Of a stretch of 64,000 nt of DNA, positions 44,268 to 52,291 are shown in pieces. Positions within the stretch are counted from its first letter, which is position 1, and each line of letters begins with the position of its first letter. The position numbers were made by a program, and so were the translations under genes. This stretch comes from SKGA01 sp964428445. GTDB taxonomy: Archaea; Nanobdellota; Nanobdellia; Woesearchaeales; SKGA01. The notes beneath the pieces are model-generated. The model ran no database searches, was not told the DNA's origin, and saw only the letters and a program-made list of their open reading frames with translations. Where the stretch lies: positions 1 to 64,000 of the forward strand of contig CAYRYC010000001.1 of NCBI GenBank assembly GCA_964428445.1, in the 5' to 3' direction.

Positions 44268-44756
44268 TTATTGTGTGTGTGCTTCATGCACGACATCGTA
44301 TGAATGTAATTCTTCTTTAGTAAACCAAAGATTTAATTCCATTTCTGCTTCTTCAGGATTAGCTGAAGAGTGAACTAAATTACCTACTGTTTTATCATTA
44401 GCATTAGCATAAGCTTTACTAATATGACAATAGTCTCCTCTAATTGTCCCTGGTATAGCATCATTAGGATAAGTGCTACCAACTAATTTTCTAACAAGAG
44501 AAATTGAATCAACTCCTTCTAAACAGAAAGCAATAACAGGACCAGATTTTAAATAATCCGCATTAATTCTAAACACTTTTTCACCATGTCGCTCAGCAAC
44601 ATCATAATAGTGTTTTTTTGCAAGTTCCTCATTAGCCCAAACCATCTTACTAGCGACTATTTTAAGACCAACATCTTCAAATCTTTGAAGGATTTTTCCG
44701 ACCAGTGCTCGTTTAACAGCATCAGGCTTCATGAATATTAATGTTCGTTGAATCAT
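44268..44756 (-). CDS. ndk: Nucleoside diphosphate kinase
   Basis: 162 residues. LIFMKPDAVKRALVGKIL at the N-terminus and the phosphorylated His129 in NLVHSSANPEEAEMEL are characteristic. The enzyme equalises nucleoside triphosphate pools, supplying GTP for translation factors. The C-terminal tail (YDVVHEAHTQ) is slightly longer than in bacterial enzymes, as in many archaea. It lies between L24e and EF-2 and has a leader like that of EF-2. Confidence 0.96.
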   Translation of the reverse strand: MIQRTLIFMKPDAVKRALVGKILQRFEDVGLKIVASKMVWANEELAKKHYYDVAERHGEKVFRINADYLKSGPVIAFCLEGVDSISLVRKLVGSTYPNDAIPGTIRGDYCHISKAYANANDKTVGNLVHSSANPEEAEMELNLWFTKEELHSYDVVHEAHTQ

Positions 44757-44813
44757 TCTTTTTTAACCTCAAATTTATTCGAGGTCCGTTAAAGTTTACT
44801 TTAAGGACAGCTC
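44757..44813 (-). promoter_or_regulatory. Structured leader of NDK gene
   Basis: Minus strand: GAGCU-GUCC-UUAAAG-UAAA-CUUUAA-C-GGAC-CUC folds as one stem about 24 bases before the ATG. ACCTC then lies ten bases from the ribosome site GAGGT, as in the EF-2 leader. The loop and upper stem differ in sequence but keep pairing. Confidence 0.6.
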
Positions 44814-44852
44814 AAATATAATAATAATAATAATAAATTAAAATAAAAAAAA

Positions 44853-45041
44853 TTATTTTTTGCTCTTCTTCAAACTGTTAAACAAATTAGTCCAAGGAGT
44901 AATACGATTTTTGTATCCTCTTTTGATCTGCATGTTTTGACATTTTGATGAACAAAAGTTAAAGACAGTACCGTCTTTTTTGACGTACATTTTTCCAGTT
45001 CCTTTTTGGATACTTTTTCCACAAAAACTACAGTCAACCAT
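44853..45041 (-). CDS. rpl24e: Ribosomal protein L24e
   Basis: 62 residues with the zinc-binding cysteines CSFCGK and CSSKC, and the FNFCSSKCQNMQIK segment of L24e. Archaeal/eukaryotic large-subunit protein. It starts 1 base after the S28e stop, so the two are in one operon. Ends in a lysine-rich tail. Confidence 0.94.
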   Translation of the reverse strand: MVDCSFCGKSIQKGTGKMYVKKDGTVFNFCSSKCQNMQIKRGYKNRITPWTNLFNSLKKSKK

Positions 45042-45042
45042 T

Positions 45043-45315
45043 TTACATACCTCGACCAGACTTGTTTAAAGGTCTAGCTTCAATTTCAGTTTCTCGTAAC
45101 ATTAATGTGTCTCCAATTTGGATTGGACCTCGAACATTTCTTCGAAGAATTTTATTTTTATCTCTTCCATCTAAAACCTTGCATCGAACTTGGATAACTT
45201 CTCCTCTAGTTCCTGTCCGTCCAACAATTTCTTCAACTGTTGCAGGGATAGCTACTACGAATAAAGAAGAACTTCCAGTATCTTTGCCAGATCTTTTTGA
45301 TTTTGGTTCAGCCAC
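45043..45315 (-). CDS. rps28e: Ribosomal protein S28e
   Basis: 90 residues. The C-terminal LRRNVRGPIQIGDTLMLRETE-type segment and ending RPLNKSGRGM are nearly invariant in S28e, a small-subunit protein. An N-terminal extension of about 20 residues (MAEPKSKRSGKDTGSS) is polar. In order after L7Ae, as in most archaea. Confidence 0.94.
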   Translation of the reverse strand: MAEPKSKRSGKDTGSSSLFVVAIPATVEEIVGRTGTRGEVIQVRCKVLDGRDKNKILRRNVRGPIQIGDTLMLRETEIEARPLNKSGRGM

Positions 45316-45330
45316 TCTTGATCGCCTCTA

Positions 45331-45657
45331 TTACTCCACTTTTGGTTCTTCAGTAGAAAATGCAGCAATAAGATTTTTTGCATCTCCTGCGTCCATAACA
45401 GCAACAGCAACAGTTGGTACACCAATACCGGCAGCAGTTCCTAGCTCTTCTCTAGATGAGACAACAGCGCATGGAATGCCTTTTTCTTTCGCTAAAAGAG
45501 GAATGTGCATGATTATTTCTTTAGGGGAAACATCTTCTGCTACTGCAACAAATACAGCTTTGCCTCTTTCGATAGCCTTTGTAACTTCATTAGCTCCTTT
45601 TTTAAGAGCTCCAGATTTTTTTGCAATTTCGATTATTTCAAATGCTTGTTCACTCAT
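45331..45657 (-). CDS. rpl7ae: Ribosomal protein L7Ae
   Basis: 108 residues from MSEQAFEIIEIAKKSGALK, preceded by CGAGGTT as ribosome site. KKGANEVTKAIERGKAVFVAVAE and the LAKEKGIPCAVV segment identify L7Ae, which binds kink-turns in rRNA, C/D and H/ACA RNAs and RNase P. It heads the L7Ae-S28e-L24e-NDK-EF-2 run and has a long leader with a possible kink-turn. Confidence 0.96.
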   Translation of the reverse strand: MSEQAFEIIEIAKKSGALKKGANEVTKAIERGKAVFVAVAEDVSPKEIIMHIPLLAKEKGIPCAVVSSREELGTAAGIGVPTVAVAVMDAGDAKNLIAAFSTEEPKVE

Positions 45658-45779
45658 GGTGTTCAAACCTCGTTTATTTTTTTGTTTTAAGAAATGGGAA
45701 TAGAACTCAGAAAAAGACCTAAAGGACTTTTACTAAATTAGTCGATGCGAACATCGATAATTATCCCACAATTCCTCAA

Positions 45780-45811
45780 TCAGATATCTTAGATTGCTAA
45801 GACATCTTCAT
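45780..45811 (-). promoter_or_regulatory. Candidate kink-turn hairpin in L7Ae leader
   Basis: Minus strand: ATGAAGA (box C-like, one mismatch to RUGAUGA), a hairpin with stem TCTTAG/CTAAGA and loop CAAT, then CTGA (box D). This is the layout of a C/D kink-turn bound by L7Ae. It lies about 125-155 bases upstream of the L7Ae start in a leader of about 170 bases. The fold is by eye. Confidence 0.45.
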
Positions 45812-45852
45812 TTATCACAGGTAACTGTGTAGGCGATAGAAACAGCCAATCG

Positions 45853-45860
45853 TTTATAAA
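45853..45860 (-). promoter_or_regulatory. TATA box for L7Ae operon
   Basis: Minus-strand TTTATAAA. Transcription about 25 bases downstream would give a leader of roughly 170 bases, long for this mostly leaderless genome. Confidence 0.5.
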
Positions 45861-45887
45861 TATATTCTTTAATAGTATACAAGAACA

Positions 45888-45896
45888 TTTATAAAT
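45888..45896 (+). promoter_or_regulatory. TATA box for prepilin peptidase
   Basis: TTTATAAAT ends 21 bases before the ATG at 45918, so the transcript is probably leaderless. It lies within 30 bases of the divergent L7Ae TATA box. Confidence 0.55.
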
Positions 45897-45917
45897 AATC
45901 CTGGCCTGGTTTGCACT

Positions 45918-47165
45918 ATGGTGAGTGTTATTCCTTTCTGGCTTATTCATACAATTGCGTTAGCAATACTTGTAACTGCAAGCGCGGTAGACTTGAGAAA
46001 GCGAGAAGTTCCTGATTTACTAAATTATTCTCTGGTTGCTATAGGAATAATTCTAGCTGTTATCAGCAGCGTTTATTCTCACAGCATTTGGCCTTTTGTT
46101 GCTAGTATTATAGGAGTAGTTCTTGGTTATTCTATAGGTGCAGTAATGTTTTACTCCGGTCAGTGGGGAGGTGGCGATGCAAAAATGCTTATGGGACTTG
46201 GAGCATTACTAGGTTTTGACATATATGCATCAATAGAAAAAGGAATAGAAACAGTTGCTAGTTCATTATTTGTAAATGTCTTTGTTGCAATTTTAATTGC
46301 AGGAGTCGTTTATGGATTAATATATTTATTATATCTTATTATCAAAAAATGGAAAACATTTCGTAAACATCTTAAAATAAAATTAAACACAAAAGAAATG
46401 ATTCACAAAAGATGGACGGTGATGATTACGGTGTCAATAGGAATCATCATGTGTTTTTTAATCGCAGATCCATTCACAAAAATAATTGTTGCTTCTCTTG
46501 CAGGATTAATATTCATAGGATTCTATATGTTTACATATATTAAAGTTGTCGAACACCATTTATTGACAGGCCCTATGAAAATAGTAGAAATAACTCCAGG
46601 AGAATGGCTTAGTAAAGATCTATTTGTAAAAGCAAAAGAACAATCACCCGTAAAAAGCATAAAACAAAATATGGCTCTATATTATGTAAAAGAAGGACCT
46701 AGAACTGCAAAAAAGAAAACAACATTCATTAACAGAAAAACAAAAGAACTCATTAAAAAAATTGTTTTTGAAACATACGGTAAAGGAAAATTTTCTTTCT
46801 TTAGAAAAATAAAACTAAAATTAAATAAAAAAACATACGAAGAATTCCGAAAGAAAATTATTTTCGTATTACATTTAGAAACAGAAGAATCTTTTGATAA
46901 TTATGTAAATAAAAATGAACTTCAACATTTAAAAAATATTTTGAAAAAGCACCACTTAGTTTTCAAAAAAAGATTTATTAGCGGACCAAAAGATCTTGGA
47001 ATTAATGAAGAACAAATTAAACTTCTAAAAAAATTAAAAACAAGAACCATACTTGTGAAAAAAGGAATTCCTTTTATTCCTGCATTTTTTCTAGCCTACG
47101 TCTTGGTACTTATACTACTTAATTACAGCACAACACCAATTCAAATAATGGCTAGTCTTGTTTAA
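45918..47165 (+). CDS. Prepilin peptidase, A24/PibD-like, with long tail
   Basis: 415 residues. The aspartate protease signature is complete: Asp25 (SAVDLRKREVPD) and Asp87 in WGGGDAKM, within a six-helix membrane domain. It cleaves class III signal peptides of pilins and archaellins, so it probably processes the pilin-like proteins at 15.8-17.4 kb. About 150 residues of a lysine-rich soluble region (about 215-385) are inserted before a final membrane helix (about 390-410), not a normal part of the family core. It converges on the next gene with a 14-base overlap. Confidence 0.9.
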   Translation: MVSVIPFWLIHTIALAILVTASAVDLRKREVPDLLNYSLVAIGIILAVISSVYSHSIWPFVASIIGVVLGYSIGAVMFYSGQWGGGDAKMLMGLGALLGFDIYASIEKGIETVASSLFVNVFVAILIAGVVYGLIYLLYLIIKKWKTFRKHLKIKLNTKEMIHKRWTVMITVSIGIIMCFLIADPFTKIIVASLAGLIFIGFYMFTYIKVVEHHLLTGPMKIVEITPGEWLSKDLFVKAKEQSPVKSIKQNMALYYVKEGPRTAKKKTTFINRKTKELIKKIVFETYGKGKFSFFRKIKLKLNKKTYEEFRKKIIFVLHLETEESFDNYVNKNELQHLKNILKKHHLVFKKRFISGPKDLGINEEQIKLLKKLKTRTILVKKGIPFIPAFFLAYVLVLILLNYSTTPIQIMASLV

Positions 47166-48093
47166 TTTTTTTTATTCTTTCATTTATAGCACGAAGTATT
47201 AATTCTTTTTTAGTCACATATCTTTTTTTTGGTTCTTTCTTAATATTAGCATCATTTCTATGTATTGCGTCTAAATTTAAAACAACCTTTTTAGGGTCAT
47301 TAACAACTAAACTGTCAATTGAATTTTTTTGTTCAATTACAGAAGTATTTTGTTTTTTTTCTTTTGCATTAGGAAGATAAATAATTTGCTTTTCTACAAT
47401 CGTTTCAGGAGTAGATGCAACATAAACTGTGTCTGGCGTTGATGAAATATAAACAGTATCTTTTTCTGAAATAGCATTTGTATTTTGAATAAGATCATTA
47501 TTATAATTACCAAAGTAGTATGCAGAACCTGCAGCACAAGCAGCACCAAACGCCAATACTAAAAAATAATTTCTTATTTTTTTACCAAAGCTTTTTTCTT
47601 TTTTCAAAGGAAAATCAAATACTAAATTCCCATTGTGCTCATACACTGAAGCAGTTTTTATCTTATTTTGTTTAGAAACTTTACTTTTTAAATTTTCAAA
47701 AAGTCGATCTACAGCCCTTTCTCTAAGTTCATACATTCCTACATCAGAAGCCAATGTCATCATTTGTTTTGTTTTATACAATAATTGATCAGGGTTTTCT
47801 TGATTACTTTCTGAAACAATCCAATTATATAATTTTTCAAAAGTTTTGTTTAAATTTTGGTCTCCTTTTTTCAAAGACATTTGTAATTCATAAAAATTCG
47901 ATTTTAAATTTTTATTAGATTCTGAAAAACTAACATTATCAGCAAACCGTCTAATTTTTTCGTACTCAATATATTTTAATCTTCGTTCTGAAAACGAAAG
48001 GTCTTCTACTTCTCGGGAACTTATTGAATTTACTAAAGAAATATCTTTTTCTAAACCATTATTTACATATCTTTCTAACGATGATTGATCCAT
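47152..48093 (-). CDS. Hypothetical single-pass membrane protein
   Basis: 313 residues from MDQSSLERYVNNG. The first 175 residues are helical and charged, then a membrane helix (about 180-200, YFLVLAFGAACAAGSAYYFG), then a likely extracellular Thr/Val-rich linker with two similar STPDTVYVASTPETI segments, ending in a basic helical stretch. No family recognised. Confidence 0.7.
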   Translation of the reverse strand: MDQSSLERYVNNGLEKDISLVNSISSREVEDLSFSERRLKYIEYEKIRRFADNVSFSESNKNLKSNFYELQMSLKKGDQNLNKTFEKLYNWIVSESNQENPDQLLYKTKQMMTLASDVGMYELRERAVDRLFENLKSKVSKQNKIKTASVYEHNGNLVFDFPLKKEKSFGKKIRNYFLVLAFGAACAAGSAYYFGNYNNDLIQNTNAISEKDTVYISSTPDTVYVASTPETIVEKQIIYLPNAKEKKQNTSVIEQKNSIDSLVVNDPKKVVLNLDAIHRNDANIKKEPKKRYVTKKELILRAINERIKKIKQD

Positions 48094-48160
48094 AATAAAC
48101 ACCTTAGAATAATATAAGTAATGCTATGCTTTATAGTCTGTGTAAAGAAATACGAAAAAT

Positions 48161-48655
48161 TTACGGAACTCTTCTTAATGATTTAATCATATAATTTTCA
48201 TCATCAGGAACATCGGTTTTTTTAGAACTAGGTGCTTCAGGAATTTTGGAAGGATCTGTTTTTTCAACTTTATCAGGATTTTGTTTTGCCCAAATTTCAT
48301 AATCAATTTTATCTTTGATAGATTTTGCAGCATCTTTAAGATCTTCAGGAGATGCAGGTTTTGGCTCCCATAAAAAATTTAATCCATCATCTTGATACCT
48401 AGCAATAACATGAACAACAAGTTGTTCATCTGATTCATTTAAAATAATATTTGTTCCGTGTGCACCAAGGAATTCGAAAAGTGCAGTCGCAGCATAGGAT
48501 GCTCCAAAGAAAAGATGCTCTGTTTCTTCATCGGAAAGATCACTCATGTTTTTTACCTGCTTTATTGGAAGAACTTCTATATGACCTTTAGACATCGGCT
48601 TTTCGCTAAGTCTAATTTGAATAAGAGCGTCTTCAAAGAGTATCCATTTACTCAT
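48161..48655 (-). CDS. HIT-like protein with degenerate histidine triad
   Basis: 164 residues from MSKWILFEDALIQIRL; an in-frame start 22 codons upstream would overlap the previous gene heavily. The HIT fold is supported by KGHIEVLPIKQVKNMSDLSD and VHVIARYQDDGLNF, but the triad reads QLVVHVIARY, keeping only the third histidine. It is therefore unlikely to be a HIT hydrolase. A Pro/Lys-rich C-terminal tail follows. It overlaps the upstream HIT-like gene by 8 bases. Confidence 0.72.
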   Translation of the reverse strand: MSKWILFEDALIQIRLSEKPMSKGHIEVLPIKQVKNMSDLSDEETEHLFFGASYAATALFEFLGAHGTNIILNESDEQLVVHVIARYQDDGLNFLWEPKPASPEDLKDAAKSIKDKIDYEIWAKQNPDKVEKTDPSKIPEAPSSKKTDVPDDENYMIKSLRRVP

Positions 48656-49739
48656 TTTTAGCCTCCTCTTGTTCTTTTTTGTATTTTTCTGATTCAACAA
48701 GTTTTTCAGAAAGTTTGTCAAGATTTACATCTTTGAAAAGTTCTTGAATATCAGATCTACCTGCAAGAAGTTCTTTGAATTTTGCAAGATCATGTGTTAA
48801 CAATTCTTTTGCTTTAGGTTTTTCTCCAAAGTAAGCAAAGACTTTTTCTTTTTGAGCATAAGGATCAGAGCCTAAAAAGACTTCAGGTTTTTTATCGGTT
48901 TGCGGAGGAGGAATAGGTGAGCTTACTTGTTCTGATGCAGGTTTTGGAGAAGTTTCTGGAGTTTTCTCTTTTTCTTGTTCAGCCATCACTTTCATTCCCT
49001 GTGAAAGAGAATCAAGATCTACACCTTCAAAAATAGACTTAAGTTGCTCATTAAGAGCGACTTGTTTTTTGAACTCTTCTGGATTGTTAATAAGAAGCTC
49101 TTTAAGTTGAGGATTAGATTCAATTATTTGAGCAATTTGTTCTTTTCTTTGTTCGATTACCTTTTCTGGATTAATTGCAGGAGCCGCTTGTAACGGAGAA
49201 CTTGGAAGAGGGACTTTTTGTTTTGCATAGGATTTTCCTTCTCGTTGCGCATGTTTCTGCATCATAAGAGTCATGTTGTTTTTCAGTGAAGCAAACATTG
49301 TTTCTTGATCTGGAAGAAATGCTTCATTAGGAATTACTGAGAAATTATTAAGGCCATCGCCTTCCTCACGTGGAATTACATGAAATAAGAAATGTGCTGC
49401 TTGTTGACCTGCAACCGCGCCATTTGCAATGAATAATGTTGTTTTTGGAACAAGAACTCCTTTCTTTTGACCTATGGAAACCAAACGTGCCGTATGAAAT
49501 AATTTCTTAAATACATTTGGAGGACACACAGGCATAATAGGAACGTGCTCTTTTGGCATAAGTAGAACGTGACCTTTCTTTGCAGGATTAATGTCCAGAA
49601 TGCCCATAACATCGTCATCACTAAAAACATTACTTGAAGGAATTTCGCCTTTTACAATCTTACAAAAAGGACAGTTTTGTTTCTGTAATTCTGCAATCTC
49701 CTCAGGAGACATTTTTTCAAGCTCTTCTTGTGTAACCAT
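48648..49739 (-). CDS. HIT-domain protein lacking the central histidine, with C-terminal repeats
   Basis: 363 residues from MVTQEELEKMSPEE. An N-terminal helix and CPFCKIVKGEIPS lead into a HIT domain whose triad reads HFLFHVIPREEGDG: the first and third histidines (His116, His120) remain but the nucleophile position is Leu118. After about residue 195 there are two related helical modules (PEEFKKQVALNEQLKSIFEG and LAKFKELLAGRSDIQELFKD) joined by a Pro-rich linker. Probably a nucleotide-binding, non-hydrolytic protein acting with its neighbour. Confidence 0.8.
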   Translation of the reverse strand: MVTQEELEKMSPEEIAELQKQNCPFCKIVKGEIPSSNVFSDDDVMGILDINPAKKGHVLLMPKEHVPIMPVCPPNVFKKLFHTARLVSIGQKKGVLVPKTTLFIANGAVAGQQAAHFLFHVIPREEGDGLNNFSVIPNEAFLPDQETMFASLKNNMTLMMQKHAQREGKSYAKQKVPLPSSPLQAAPAINPEKVIEQRKEQIAQIIESNPQLKELLINNPEEFKKQVALNEQLKSIFEGVDLDSLSQGMKVMAEQEKEKTPETSPKPASEQVSSPIPPPQTDKKPEVFLGSDPYAQKEKVFAYFGEKPKAKELLTHDLAKFKELLAGRSDIQELFKDVNLDKLSEKLVESEKYKKEQEEAKNE

Positions 49740-49897
49740 AGACAATTTTTTGAGGTTTAATGAGTATATAAAATTTTGTGTAAAAATGCTTCAGAAAAGG
49801 AGAAAGGAAGAAACACAATAGCAAGCTTTATATACCATTTTTCATTCCAAATATAGTACAAAAACACATAGAAAATTCAGTGAAAAAAGGTGCATTA

Positions 49898-51823
49898 ATG
49901 ACAGAAAATAAAGATTACAAAGCAAGCAATATTACCGTTCTATCAGGCCTTGATGCTGTTCGAAAACGACCGAGCATGTATATAGGATCTACAGGTCCAA
50001 AAGGTTTACATCATCTAGTTTATGAAGTAGTAGACAACTCAATCGATGAAGCAATGACAGGAAACTGCGATCTAATTGTTGTTGTAATTAATGAAGATGG
50101 TTCACTAACCGTTGAAGATAACGGTCGAGGAATTCCAACAGATATTCATCCAGAATATAATGTAAGTGCACTTGAAGTTGTTATGACTAAACTCCACGCA
50201 GGAGGAAAATTCGATAAGGATTCATACAAAGTTTCAGGAGGACTTCATGGAGTAGGTATTTCATGCGTTAATGCATTATCAAAAGATTTACAAGTATCAG
50301 TTCATAGAAATGGAGTAATCACAACACAGAGTTTCAAGAAAGGAGATCCTGTCGAACCAGCAAAAGAAGTTGGAACAACAGAACGAAGCGGAACAATTGT
50401 TACATTTTATCCAGATCCAGAAATTTTCCAAGAAACAAGAACATTTTCATTTGATGTTTTAGCTTCTCGACTTCGAGAATTAGCTTTTCTGAACAAAGGA
50501 ATTACTATTACTCTTGAAGACAAACGAGAAAGTTCTCAAGAAAAAGACGAAGAAAAAAGAAAACAGAACTTTTTCTTTGAAGGTGGAATTATTAGTTTCG
50601 TTGAATATTTAACACAAGGAACTCCACTAATTAACGAAGAAGTTGTTTACTTAGCAAAAGCAAAAGATGGTATTGAATTAGAACTGGCTTTACAATATAC
50701 TGAACAATACTCAGAAAAAATATTCTCATTTGTTAACAATATTAATACTCAAGAAGGTGGAACGCACCTTAGTGGATTCAAAACAGCATTAACCAGAGCG
50801 TTTAACAGATATTCTGATTCTATAAACAAAGGAAAAAATGGAACTGTAAAACTATCCAGCGAAGACGTTAGAGAAGGACTTACATGCATCATCTCTGTTA
50901 GAGTTCCAGAACCACAGTTCGAAGGTCAAACAAAAACTAAACTAGGAAACTCCGAAGTAAAAGGAATTGTTGACTCATTGGTAACTGAAGGTCTAGGAAT
51001 ATTCCTTGAAGAAAATCCTAAAATTGCAAGATCAATCATTGAGAAAAGCCTCTTAGCTGCAAAAGCACGAGAAGCTGCTAGAAAAGCTCGAGAATTAACT
51101 CGACGAAAAGGAGTACTAGAAGGCTCAACCCTTCCAGGAAAACTATCAGATTGCTCAGAAAGAGACGCAAGTAAGTGTGAAATCTACATTGTAGAAGGAG
51201 ACTCCGCAGGTGGTTCAGCTAAACAAGGACGAAGTAGAGAATTCCAAGCAATCCTGCCTTTACGAGGAAAAATTCTAAATGTTGAGAAAGCTAGATTAGC
51301 AAAAATGCTAGGTAACAACGAAATCATCTCAATGATTACCGCATTAGGTACAGGAATCGGCGATGAATTCAATATAGAAAAACTTCGATATCACAAAATG
51401 ATAATTATGACAGATAGTGACGTAGATGGAAGTCACATCGCAACACTCATTCTAACATTTTTCTTTAGACACATGAAAGAACTTATTGAAAACGGACATG
51501 TATATCTAGCACTTCCTCCTCTGTACAAACTACAGAAAGGAAAACAAAAAATCTATGTGCGAGACGATAAAGAAAAAGATCAAATCATGGCAGAAATGGG
51601 AGATGGCGTAAGTCTTCAAAGATACAAAGGTCTTGGGGAAATGAATCCAGAACAATTGTGGGAAACTACAATGGATCCAGAAACACGAACTTTAAAGCAG
51701 ATCACTATCGAAGATGCAGTTGCAGCAGATCAAACATTCCAAACACTGATGGGAGATGATGTTGAACCTAGACGAGCATTTATTGAGAAGAATGCATTGA
51801 ATGTCCAGCATCTAGATATTTAA
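49898..51823 (+). CDS. gyrB: DNA gyrase subunit B
   Basis: 641 residues from MTENKDYKASNITVLSGLD; an in-frame GTG six codons earlier overlaps the likely ribosome site AGGTG. The GHKL ATPase motif (EVVDNSIDEAMTG), the transducer region, and the TOPRIM motifs (EIYIVEGDSAGGSAKQGRS; DSDVDGSHIATL) are complete, ending RRAFIEKNALNVQHLDI. Bacterial-type gyrase introduces negative supercoils and is found in several archaeal groups through transfer. gyrA is not in the window. It converges on the next gene with a 12-base overlap. Confidence 0.96.
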   Translation: MTENKDYKASNITVLSGLDAVRKRPSMYIGSTGPKGLHHLVYEVVDNSIDEAMTGNCDLIVVVINEDGSLTVEDNGRGIPTDIHPEYNVSALEVVMTKLHAGGKFDKDSYKVSGGLHGVGISCVNALSKDLQVSVHRNGVITTQSFKKGDPVEPAKEVGTTERSGTIVTFYPDPEIFQETRTFSFDVLASRLRELAFLNKGITITLEDKRESSQEKDEEKRKQNFFFEGGIISFVEYLTQGTPLINEEVVYLAKAKDGIELELALQYTEQYSEKIFSFVNNINTQEGGTHLSGFKTALTRAFNRYSDSINKGKNGTVKLSSEDVREGLTCIISVRVPEPQFEGQTKTKLGNSEVKGIVDSLVTEGLGIFLEENPKIARSIIEKSLLAAKAREAARKARELTRRKGVLEGSTLPGKLSDCSERDASKCEIYIVEGDSAGGSAKQGRSREFQAILPLRGKILNVEKARLAKMLGNNEIISMITALGTGIGDEFNIEKLRYHKMIIMTDSDVDGSHIATLILTFFFRHMKELIENGHVYLALPPLYKLQKGKQKIYVRDDKEKDQIMAEMGDGVSLQRYKGLGEMNPEQLWETTMDPETRTLKQITIEDAVAADQTFQTLMGDDVEPRRAFIEKNALNVQHLDI

Positions 51824-52285
51824 TTCAGGTAAGCGATAATCAGTATATTCAATTACTTTTATAGTTTTTTCTGAGCTAAATGAAGTTATGAATTTTTGTA
51901 ATCTTTTTGAATCTGAATAAAATAACACAGCATTATTATTAACAGGCCTATATACTTCTCCGTGAACATTTTTATTTGAAATATCAAACTGTTTACAAGA
52001 ATCAAATTCTCCATATGTCGAATAAAATGCTTCTTTAAGAGTTATTCTAAAAACAGAATATTGTTTGTCAACTAAAATAGGTGCAGATGAAAGCATAGCT
52101 GCCAAAGAATTTTCTTGCAAAGGAAGAAAGCTACTAAATGCATCTACAAGTGTTTTTTTGAAAATTACTGGCTTTTCTTCAAGAATAAGTTTAATCGTTT
52201 CATATAGAGGTTCTATTATAGCCTTATGGTTTCTATGCGTATCGATCTTTTTTAATTTTTCTTTAAAAATATTTATATAATTCAT
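51812..52285 (-). CDS. Hypothetical protein linked to phosphohistidine gene
   Basis: 157 residues, no signal or membrane helix. N-terminal helices (FKEKLKKIDTHRNHKAIIEP) are followed by a mixed region ending in IKVIEYTDYRLPELNI. It starts 6 bases after the phosphohistidine-domain gene stop, so the three genes 51.8-54.0 kb form one operon. Family not recognised. Confidence 0.7.
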   Translation of the reverse strand: MNYINIFKEKLKKIDTHRNHKAIIEPLYETIKLILEEKPVIFKKTLVDAFSSFLPLQENSLAAMLSSAPILVDKQYSVFRITLKEAFYSTYGEFDSCKQFDISNKNVHGEVYRPVNNNAVLFYSDSKRLQKFITSFSSEKTIKVIEYTDYRLPELNI

Positions 52286-52291
52286 TTAAAA

